NCBI GenBank assembly: GCA_029881635.1
Contig: JAOUMG010000054.1
Span: 1-8,524 of the forward strand
Direction of reading: 5' to 3'
DNA from: Paracoccaceae bacterium
GTDB taxonomy: Bacteria > Pseudomonadota > Alphaproteobacteria > Rhodobacterales > Rhodobacteraceae
DNA length: 8,524 nt
Under the pieces are notes generated by a model, which saw only the letters and a program-made list of their open reading frames with translations, ran no database searches and had not been told where the DNA came from. Position numbers and translations under genes: made by a program. Shown in pieces: positions 1 to 7,200 of this stretch. Position 1 is the first letter of the stretch; every line of letters begins with the position of its first letter.

Positions 1-1
1 G

Positions 2-1282
2 GTGGCCGGGCTTTACACGGCGCAAGGCTGGGATCATGCCCGCGATATCGGTGCCGGAAATGCGGTTCAGGCAGCGCGGTCACTGGCGGCGGCACTTTTT
101 GCATCGCCACCTGCCAGCCGCAACAATGCCCCCGATCTGGTGATGGAGCAATTGCAACGCCAGACGGTGGCCATCTGGGCGGCCTATCTTGCCGACCTGC
201 GAGTCAGACCTTTTTCCGACCCCGACGCGGCGGTGCGGATTTCCGGGCGGCTGGCGCTGACGGCCTCACCACTTGCCGCACTTTTGCGCGAAATCTGGGC
301 CCAGGCCGGTGGCAATGACCGGCGGCGCAGCCATGGCCAGCAACTCAGCATTGCCACCGAATTCGCCCCGATGATCCAATATGTCGAACAGGGCAGGATG
401 CGCGAAGTCTCGGATCTCTTCGCCGGTCTCAATGTAGCGCTGGGGGCGATGGACAGGGATGCGGAAACCGGCCTGCAACGGCTGATGAGCGCCCAAGACC
501 GTGCCGCCTCGATCGCCGCCTTGCGGCAGGCGCCAATCGTGGTGGTGCAGATTGTCGAGGATGTGCTAGCCCAGTCGAGTGTGGCCCATGCCGATCTGCT
601 GACCAATCCTTTGACCCGCGCCTGGCAGGCCGAAGTTCTGCCGCTCTGCCGCGAAACGGTCGACGGGCGGTTTCCATTTGCCGAAGGGGCCGATGCAGAC
701 ATGAGCGCCGTGACACGGCTTTTTGCACCGAGCGGGGCCATCGACCGCTATTTTAGGGCCAGAGCCGAGGCCTATCTTGATGTTACGACCAGCCCATGGC
801 GCTGGAAGCCCGAGGCGCGATTTGCCGGGCTGACACCGGAATCTGCGGTCTTTTTCCAACGAGCGCGGGCCATTTCTGCCGCTTTCTTTGGCGCCGACGG
901 TCGCGCCGGTGCAGAGCTGACGCTGGCGGCACTGGCCGAACGCGGCAAGGCTTTCGTCGCCATTGGTGGCGCAGGCGGTGCAGTTGAGACGAGCACTGAA
1001 GGATTGCAACTCGTCTGGCCCGGTTCGACCCCTCAAAAGGGTATAGAGGTCAGCTTTCAGACGCCGGAAGGCTTTGCGCAACTGGCGGAACCTGGCGAAT
1101 GGGGGTTGATCCGGCTTCTGGCACCGCTGCGTTTGCGCGAACGCGACGAGGGTCGGCGGTTTCTGGTCGATCTGCGGGCCAGCGGCGCCCGGTTATTCCT
1201 CGAGATTGGGTTTGCCAGCCCCGACAATCCGCTGGCGGCGCGCGGATTGCTGGGGGGCTTCACCTGCCCGCCGGTCTTGTAG
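2..1282 (+). CDS. tssM: TssM/IcmF-family T6SS protein, C-terminal part (5' end outside window)
   Basis: The frame is open to the left edge, so this is the last ~425 residues of a longer protein and the GTG at base 2 is not taken as the start. TssM spans the inner membrane and its periplasmic C-terminus contacts TssJ. The piece begins at a GLYT..GW motif matching GAYTYAGF near residue 697 of the complete TssM on the other strand. Further shared blocks are W(Q/R)A(E/D)VLP(L/F)C, G(R)(F/Y)PF near residue 223 followed by RLFAPSGAIDRYF, TTSPWRW near 262, LVWPG near 336, and a terminal GGFTCP resembling GNFKCP. These blocks are typical of TssM C-termini. It is about 60 residues shorter than the matching part of the other TssM, mainly because it lacks the Lys/Gly-rich segment. 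vgrG follows on the same strand. The NTPase and membrane parts cannot be seen, so a truncated or TssM-like gene is not excluded. Confidence 0.88.
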   Translation: MAGLYTAQGWDHARDIGAGNAVQAARSLAAALFASPPASRNNAPDLVMEQLQRQTVAIWAAYLADLRVRPFSDPDAAVRISGRLALTASPLAALLREIWAQAGGNDRRRSHGQQLSIATEFAPMIQYVEQGRMREVSDLFAGLNVALGAMDRDAETGLQRLMSAQDRAASIAALRQAPIVVVQIVEDVLAQSSVAHADLLTNPLTRAWQAEVLPLCRETVDGRFPFAEGADADMSAVTRLFAPSGAIDRYFRARAEAYLDVTTSPWRWKPEARFAGLTPESAVFFQRARAISAAFFGADGRAGAELTLAALAERGKAFVAIGGAGGAVETSTEGLQLVWPGSTPQKGIEVSFQTPEGFAQLAEPGEWGLIRLLAPLRLRERDEGRRFLVDLRASGARLFLEIGFASPDNPLAARGLLGGFTCPPVL

Positions 1283-1317
1283 TGGAATTCCTGCCTCTGA
1301 ATTTTGCAGATTTGCTT

Positions 1318-1323
1318 TATACT
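1318..1323 (+). promoter_or_regulatory. Possible -10 element upstream of vgrG (weak)
   Basis: TATACT matches the TATAAT consensus at 5 of 6 positions and lies in the 103-base gap between the tssM fragment and vgrG, inside a short AT-richer patch. No good -35 box is present at normal spacing: the best is CTGAAT at 1297-1302, three matches at 15 bases. I also looked for a sigma-54 GG-N10-GC pair here and found none. vgrG could therefore have its own weak promoter or simply be read through from tssM. Confidence 0.25.
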
Positions 1324-1337
1324 GGCCGAAAGTGTTT

Positions 1338-1363
1338 CTCGACAGGGCAACGGCGTCGTCGAG
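1338..1363 (+). repeat. Short inverted repeat in the vgrG leader
   Basis: CTCGAC at 1338-1343 is repeated in inverted form as GTCGAG at 1358-1363, with a 14-base loop. It lies between the candidate -10 element and the ribosome binding site of vgrG. There is no T-run after it, so it is not a convincing terminator. It could be a weak leader hairpin, but a six-base match in GC-rich DNA can arise by chance. Confidence 0.25.
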
Positions 1364-1373
1364 CAGGTTCTTC

Positions 1374-1379
1374 AGAAGG
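1374..1379 (+). promoter_or_regulatory. Ribosome binding site that decides the vgrG start
   Basis: AGAAGG is a good Shine-Dalgarno match. Three in-frame ATGs follow closely, at 1380, 1386 and 1389. The first directly abuts the site with no spacer, whereas 1386 (6-base spacer) and 1389 (9-base spacer) are both well placed. This excludes the far upstream in-frame ATG at 1206, which would lie inside the preceding gene and add a stretch unlike VgrG. Confidence 0.6.
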
Positions 1380-1385
1380 ATGACG

Positions 1386-3692
1386 ATGATGGCCGATGAT
1401 CGTGAAATCACAGTCTCAGTACCCGCCTTCGGCGATAAGGTGTTCTTTGCGCGATTAGAAGGTTTTGACGAGATCAGCCGCCCGTTCCGCTATGAACTGG
1501 CGCTGGCGAGCAAGGATCTCGACCTCAAGGCCGACGACGTGCTTGGCAAAACCGCGACGGTGATGGTGACTGGCGAGCCTAAACGCCATTTCAACGGGTT
1601 GGTGAGCGAATTTATTGTCGATCCGTTCCGCGACGATTACGCGCATTACCGTTTGGTTATTGTCCCCTGGCTGTGGTTCTTGTCGCTGCGGACCGACAAC
1701 CGGATTTTTCAGAACCAGAGTGTGGTCGATATCATCGAGGCGGTTTTCGGCAACTACCCGGATGCCAAGTTTGAAAAGCGGCTGAAAGCATCTTATCCGC
1801 CGCGCGACTACTGCGTTCAATACGGCGAAAGCGATCTCGATTTCGTCCAGCGGCTGATGGAGCATGAGGGGATCTTTTACTTCTTTGAGCATGATGAGGG
1901 TGCCCATCAGATGGTTCTTGTCGATGCCAATGCGACGCTTGAACCTGCGCCGGGTGCCGAGACCGTGCCCTATGAGCCTGATGGCCGGATCAGTTTTCGT
2001 GACGGCGATTTCATCACAGCCTGGAAGCCCTGCAGTTCAGTCAGGCCAGGGAAGTTTGTCCATACTGATTATGATTTCCAAAAGCCTTCTTCCGATCTCA
2101 TGGCCAAGGCCGACAATCCCCTGGGGTTCGCTCAGGATGCGGGCGAGAATTATCATTATCCGGGCGATTATCTCGAACATGGCCGAGGCGATACGCTTTC
2201 GGCACTCAGGCTGGAGGAATTGCAGGCCGCCCATATTCGCGTCACGGCCGAAGGCACCGCGCGACCCTTGTGGTCGGGCCGCAGCTTCAAGCTCGACCTC
2301 TTCCCCCGCGAGGCGGAGAATGACGACTATATCGTGCTGCGCGCAGAATACGCGCTTTGGGATGCGCAATACCGCAGCGGCCAGAGCGATGCGCAGCAAG
2401 GCTATGGGGTAACATTGCACGTGGCACCCAAGTCGATTGCCTTCCGGCCCGACCGCCTGACACCGCAGCCAGTGATGCGCGGGCCGCAAACCGCCAAGGT
2501 CGTCGGCCCGGCGGGCGAGGAGATCTTTACCGACGAATTCGCCCGGGTGAAGGTGCAGTTCCACTGGGACCGGCTGGGCAAGAAGGACGAGAATACCACC
2601 TGCTTTGTGCGGGTCAGCCAGACATGGGCAGGTGCTGGCTGGGGCTTCATCCAGATCCCGCGTATCGGGCAAGAGGTTATCGTCGACTTCCTCGAAGGCG
2701 ATCCGGACCAGCCGATCATTACCGGGCGGGTCTATAATGCCGAACAGATGCCACCATATGGCCTGCCCGGCAATGCGACGCAATCGGGATGGAAATCCAA
2801 TTCCTCGCCCGGAGGTGGCGGCTGGAACGAGCTGCGGTTCGAGGATAAGGCGGGGTCGGAGGAAGTCTATTTTCAGGCACAAAAAGACCATAACGAGCTC
2901 GTCAAGAACAACGAGGCGCGCACCATCGGCAATGATTTCGCCGAAGATGTGGGCCATGACGCGCAGCAATCTGTGGGCCACGATCGCACCGAAAGCGTTG
3001 CCAACGACAAGGCGACGAGTGTCGGCAACAACCGCACGGTCGACATCGGCGTCAATGACACCGAAACCGTCGGGTCGAACCGCTCGCTGACGGTGGGTGC
3101 GGACGAGACAATCTCTATCGGCGCCAATTCGACCGAGACCATCGGGTCGAACCACACTCAGAGCGTCGGTATTGCTCAGACGATCACCGTCGGAGCCGTG
3201 CGCACCGATACCGTCGGCGCGGCAGAGAACCGGACGGTTGGCGCATCCCAGACGATGAACATCGGTGCCAGCCGCGCGGTGACGGTTGGATCGGGGCAGA
3301 CCCATAGGGTCGGCGCCGACGATGGCTGGACCGTGGGTGGTTCGCAGACGGTGGCGGTGAGCGCGGATCAGGCGGTGACCATCGGCGGCGGTCACACCGA
3401 GAGCATCGGCAAGGATCAGGCTTGGACGGTCGCTGGCAGCCGCGTTGCCAAGGTGGGCAAGGATGAGGCGCTGGAAGTTGCGGCCAAGATGGGCGTGAAA
3501 GTTGGCGCGTCTTTTCTGCTCGATGTTGCTGACGAGATTGCGATCAAATGCGGGTCTTCGGCGATCACCATGAAGAAGGACGGAACCATCACCATCGAGG
3601 GCAAGGACATCACGCTGAACGGCTCTGGCAAGATCAACATCAAGGCCAGCAGCGAGGTGACGGTGAAGGGCTCGAAGATCAACAACAACTGA
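1386..3692 (+). CDS. vgrG: VgrG (TssI) T6SS spike protein
   Basis: This is the trimeric spike that caps the Hcp tube, related to phage T4 gp27-gp5. With the chosen ATG it has 768 residues; 1389 is an equally reasonable start. The gp27-like part contains the classic YGESDLDFVQRLMEHEGIFYFFEH block, split here as YGESDLDFVQ and RLMEHEGIFYFFEH, from about residue 146. The gp5 OB-fold runs from about 372 to 456, with FHWDR, WAG..WG..IPRIGQEV and the DGDPD-like EGDPDQP..TGRVYN. Residues 510-717 are uninterrupted octapeptides predicted to form the beta-helical needle, and the protein ends soon after in GSGKINIKAS..VTVKGSKINNN, the usual VgrG tip. No lysozyme or other effector domain is fused, so it should be a structural VgrG that carries cargo by a PAAR protein or adaptor. 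None is encoded in the window. The stop lies 3 bases from the convergent tagF stop. Confidence 0.96.
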   Translation: MMADDREITVSVPAFGDKVFFARLEGFDEISRPFRYELALASKDLDLKADDVLGKTATVMVTGEPKRHFNGLVSEFIVDPFRDDYAHYRLVIVPWLWFLSLRTDNRIFQNQSVVDIIEAVFGNYPDAKFEKRLKASYPPRDYCVQYGESDLDFVQRLMEHEGIFYFFEHDEGAHQMVLVDANATLEPAPGAETVPYEPDGRISFRDGDFITAWKPCSSVRPGKFVHTDYDFQKPSSDLMAKADNPLGFAQDAGENYHYPGDYLEHGRGDTLSALRLEELQAAHIRVTAEGTARPLWSGRSFKLDLFPREAENDDYIVLRAEYALWDAQYRSGQSDAQQGYGVTLHVAPKSIAFRPDRLTPQPVMRGPQTAKVVGPAGEEIFTDEFARVKVQFHWDRLGKKDENTTCFVRVSQTWAGAGWGFIQIPRIGQEVIVDFLEGDPDQPIITGRVYNAEQMPPYGLPGNATQSGWKSNSSPGGGGWNELRFEDKAGSEEVYFQAQKDHNELVKNNEARTIGNDFAEDVGHDAQQSVGHDRTESVANDKATSVGNNRTVDIGVNDTETVGSNRSLTVGADETISIGANSTETIGSNHTQSVGIAQTITVGAVRTDTVGAAENRTVGASQTMNIGASRAVTVGSGQTHRVGADDGWTVGGSQTVAVSADQAVTIGGGHTESIGKDQAWTVAGSRVAKVGKDEALEVAAKMGVKVGASFLLDVADEIAIKCGSSAITMKKDGTITIEGKDITLNGSGKINIKASSEVTVKGSKINNN
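2913..3536 (+). repeat. About 26 tandem octapeptide-coding units (24-base period) in vgrG
   Basis: Reading in the vgrG frame from residue 510, the protein divides cleanly into about 26 consecutive eight-residue units of the form x-x-x-x-(V/I)-(G/A)-x-x, for example RTVDIGVN, DTETVGSN, RSLTVGAD, ETISIGAN and STETIGSN. This resembles the octapeptide rule of the T4 gp5 C-terminal beta-helix (V-x-G-x5). Units 1-18 almost all keep V/I followed by G; units 19, 22, 24 and 26 lose the Gly, so regularity fades toward the tip. The DNA units are diverged, so this is protein-level repetition and not an exact DNA repeat. Confidence 0.85.
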
Positions 3693-3698
3693 GCCTCA
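3690..3698. other. Tail-to-tail stop codons of vgrG and tagF forming a small palindrome
   Basis: The vgrG stop TGA (3690-3692) and the tagF stop (TCA on the plus strand, 3696-3698) are only 3 bases apart. They are part of TGAG-C-CTCA, which is symmetric around 3694. A further tiny AGAC-CTGC-GTCT hairpin lies at 3698-3709. Neither is followed by a T-run on either strand, so I see no intrinsic terminator for either transcript. Confidence 0.8.
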
Positions 3699-4226
3699 GA
3701 CCTGCGTCTCTACTAAGAGTCGGTCAAGAGTAACGCTGGGTTCGGTTGGCTCCGTCGGTTCCGCCGTGCCACCCTTTCGCCAGAGCAGAAAGCTGGCGAG
3801 ACCCGTGGCGTCGCCTGATGGCGGCGCAATCTGGTTTATGCTGTCCCAAAGTTCGTCCGGGTCGGCATCTCCGTTCAAGGCAGCGACAGAGCGAGCAAGC
3901 GCCGCGTCACACCACTGGTCGAGCGCCCCGGGGTCGGGCAGAGCCTCGGCAATTAGAACGAGGCTCAGAGGGAATTGTCGGCCCGCACTGTCCATGCCGG
4001 GCAGTATCAGCCCCGCCGCCACACGCCCACCCGAAGCAAGCCGGAAACGCAAGCCCTCCGGCGGCCAGACCGCAGTGCCCTTGAGGCGCGGGGCAAGGTA
4101 GCGACTGATCCAGCGATCCCAATGGTTGCGAAAGGCATCGGGCAGGCCGCGCGTCACGAAATCGCCCGTCGACGGCAGCTTGCCAAAGAACCCGGCCGAC
4201 GCGGGCTTCAGAACCGCTCCGGGCAT
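3696..4226 (-). CDS. tagF: TagF (ImpM), T6SS accessory repressor
   Basis: A 176-residue protein of the TagF/ImpM family (DUF2094). In Pseudomonas and Agrobacterium, TagF represses T6SS assembly after translation, in Agrobacterium by binding Fha; this role is inferred here by family. The hallmark GFFGKLPSTGDFV lies at residues 12-24, followed by FRNHWDRWI (32-40) and GLILPGMDSAGRQFPLSL (72-89), the usual G(V/L)..P..D..GR.FPL block. It is a stand-alone TagF, with no room for the PppA phosphatase domain fused to it in Agrobacterium. The start overlaps the end of tssM by 19 bases in another frame, and a weak GGAAA site lies 7-8 bases upstream inside tssM, suggesting translational coupling. The C-terminus carries a low-complexity GGTAEPTEPTEPS tail before the last dozen residues. 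The order tssL-tssM-tagF matches impK-impL-impM. Confidence 0.93.
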   Translation of the reverse strand: MPGAVLKPASAGFFGKLPSTGDFVTRGLPDAFRNHWDRWISRYLAPRLKGTAVWPPEGLRFRLASGGRVAAGLILPGMDSAGRQFPLSLVLIAEALPDPGALDQWCDAALARSVAALNGDADPDELWDSINQIAPPSGDATGLASFLLWRKGGTAEPTEPTEPSVTLDRLLVETQV

Positions 4227-7200
4227 TTGAAGTTTCCGAACATGCTAAGATCAAAGGGGTTTTCGACCGAGTTCGCCCGGAGCTCGAACTCTGCCGAGAA
4301 CCCGCCGAGCGACAGGGTCAGGCGAAACAGCTCCGGCAGATCAGTGCGGCGCAGCCTGCCGTTGCGGATCATTCGAAGCCAGGCCCAGGAGCCGGTTTCA
4401 GAGGACAGAACCTCTGACGTACCGTCGATTGGTGCAAAGCCGAGCGAGATCAGGTTGGTGCCGTCCTTGCCCGGCCAGGTCATCGGCGTGGGCCGGGTGG
4501 CCGAGTTGAAATAGATCAGCTCCTGACCGTCGAGGTTCAGTGATACCCGGCTGGCATTGGCCGACAGGTCCTTGGGCTCCAGCGTAAAGGCCATTATCGG
4601 ACCGGCACCACCGGGAAAGAGCCCGTCGCGGATCGCGCGGGCCTGTTCGAAGGGTGTCAGGGTCGCCGCATCAAGGCCGAAATCGGCGCGCCAGGACCAG
4701 GGCCGCCGGGTGGTATCGACATAGGGCAACAGCAATTCGTTGGTGAAACTGTCGATCAGCCCGCCGGGGCCGAAAAGACGCTGGAAATCAGCCACATTGA
4801 CATCGATGGCACTGGCCTGTTCGAAAGGATAGCGCCCTGCCGTGGCCGAAACGCAGAAAGGCAGAACATCGGCCCGCCAACGCGCGTTGAGTTGGCCAAG
4901 AACCGCCTCGCGTGTGACGCTGATCGTGTCTCCGGCGATGCCGCGGATCCAGTCGTCGATCGGATCGGGCAAGGCCGCTGCCACATTGGCCAGCGCGCCG
5001 GTAAGTTCGGGCAATCCACCCCGCGCCAGCAAGGCGGCCTCGGGGTCCGGGCTGGCCGCGACGGTCTGCAGCTCGTTGGCCAGCGCACCCAGCGCCAGTT
5101 CGGCATCACCGATAAGCGGTGGCACGCCGTCAGTTTCGATGATCGTGGCCTTGAGCGGGGCGAAATGCCCGGCAATCACAGCGCCGGGTTCGACCCCGGG
5201 CGCCGCCTCGCCGCCGCTGCTTCCGACAAATTTCGAGCCCTTCTTGATCAGCTTGCCAATCTTGCCGAGTTTCTTCGTGGCAGCGCCGACGACGCCTTTC
5301 GGCACGGCGGTGCCTCCGCCATCGCCATCCTCGATCACCCGCGTCAGATCGGTTTCTTCGACCACCGCGCGCAACAGTCTTTTTAAGGTGCTATCCGTGC
5401 TGGCAAGGTCTTTGAGGTTGGCGGTGGCCACTTGCAGGTCAATGATCGGCGCGAGGCGGATATCGCGCAAGAACCCGTCCCACTGGGCGATGAAATCGTC
5501 ACTGTAGAGTTTGAGGATATCGGCTTCGAGTGTTGCAACCGATACATCCGAACTTTCAGCACAGCCCCCGGCAAACACCGCCTGATCAAGGGCTGCCTGA
5601 GCGGCAACTTCGGGCAGCATCGGCAGAATGACGTCGTGAAAGCCCGCGTAGGTATAGGCGCCCGCCAGACCGACACGCAGGGTTTTTCCTGAAAGCCGCG
5701 TCAAAACCCGAGTACCGTTTGGTCCGGCTTTTTCCGCCGGAATCCACTCTCCCAGACCGAGCACTGCCGGATCCTGACGCAGCGTGCTATAGGCGCGCAC
5801 GGCAAGGGGAATGGTGCAGATGCTCTGCAAGGTCGTGGCAACCAGATCGGTGTCGGCGGCTATTTTCTTCTCTTCCGACCCAAGCCGGTCTATGGCTGCC
5901 AGTTGATGCTCTAGCGAGGCCTCGGTCGGAAAGATGTCAATCGCGACATGCGCGGGCAGCACTTCCTGCCACCAACCCGACAGGAAATCGCGGTCGTAGG
6001 GGGCAAGGCCGGTCATCATGTAATAGGCCTTGAGACCGCCCAGTAAGAACTCCGGATCGCGGATTTCACGCCACATGGTTGCTTCCAGTGCCGCCACCAT
6101 GCGCGGTTCGAGGATATCGCGCAAAGTATGCTCGTAGGCGATACGCTGGGCTTCGGCGAGTTCCGGTGCCGCGCCGGGACCAAGCGCGGTCAGGGCATTG
6201 CCCGCAACCACTGTCTTGGCCGCCGCCACGGTGGTCGCCGCCTCCAGCGCCAGATCAAGATCGAGCGGGTCGGTCGGCGCTTGCCGAGCCGCAACATTGG
6301 AAAGCCGCCCCGAAAGATCGGCGATCAGGCGCTCTTGATCATTGATCGCCCCGGAATAGCGCAGGAAGGAAAACAGGAAGGCCAGACCCGCCACGGTTGT
6401 CAGCAGTGCCGCACCAGCCAGCGATCCGCGCCAGATCCATTTGCGCCGCTCTTCGGCAGCCCGGTCAAACAGCCCGAGCCCGGCTTCGGGAAAGATCACC
6501 TCGGTGATCAGATTGCGCAGGAAATAGGAACGCGTCTCGCCATGCGCACGGCGTTGAGGCGGTGGTGCCGAAAGCCCGAAGCCAGCCGCCATTTCGCCGA
6601 CCAGCCGATCAATCGGCGAGCCTTCCTGAGTTGCCGAGGTGAAATAGAACCCCCGCAGCCAGGGGCTATCTTCATAGCGGCTTTCACCAAAGATTGTGGT
6701 GATCAGGCTTTTGAGCGGCGCTTCAGCGCGGCCCATCTGGGCCGGAAACCGAAAAATTTCGGCACGCTGCGGCAAGACGGTATCCTCGGACATCCGTGCC
6801 GCCAACCGGGTCTCGACCGTGCCCAGCAAAGCCTTGGTCTCGCGCTCGATCTCGACGCTGTCGACGCGGGCGTCGGTGGCCAGTGTCGCACCCCAGACCT
6901 GTTCGCGGTCCTGGGTGGAGAGGTCGGCGAAGAAAGGTTCAAAGCCCGGAACGAGATCGGCCTTGGTGATCATCAGATAGACCGGAAGCTGGATGCCGAG
7001 CTTTTCGCGCAGTTCAGCCAGGCGCTTGCGGATTTCGCGACCGTGGCCTTGCAACTCATCCGAGGGCCCCAGTAGCTCGCGCATCGACAGGGCCAGGATA
7101 ACGCCGTTAAGCGCGCGTCGGCCGCGATGCTTTTTGAGCATGGCCAGAAAACCGGTCCATTCGGCGGCATCGACCTCAGGATCGCTGGCCTGCTGCACAT

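Noticed and set aside
1206..1385. Upstream in-frame ATG at 1206 as the vgrG start
   Set aside because: It would overlap the tssM end by 77 bases and add 60 residues unlike any VgrG N-terminus. The Shine-Dalgarno site at 1374-1379 and the VgrG-like sequence begin only at about 1386.
1283..1385. Sigma-54 promoter before vgrG
   Set aside because: No GG and GC pair with the required 10-base spacing was found in the gap.
2037..3395. 452-residue open frame antisense to vgrG
   Set aside because: Its Asp/Arg/His-rich repetitive translation mirrors the vgrG octapeptide repeats and codon bias. It has no recognisable motif, and the sense strand is clearly coding.
2913..3536. Possible CRISPR array or exact tandem DNA repeat
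   Set aside because: The periodicity is 24 bases with diverged units in an open reading frame and no spacers, fully explained by the VgrG beta-helix octapeptides.
3698..3709. Hairpin AGAC-CTGC-GTCT as a vgrG terminator
   Set aside because: Only four base pairs and no following T-run; too weak for an intrinsic terminator.
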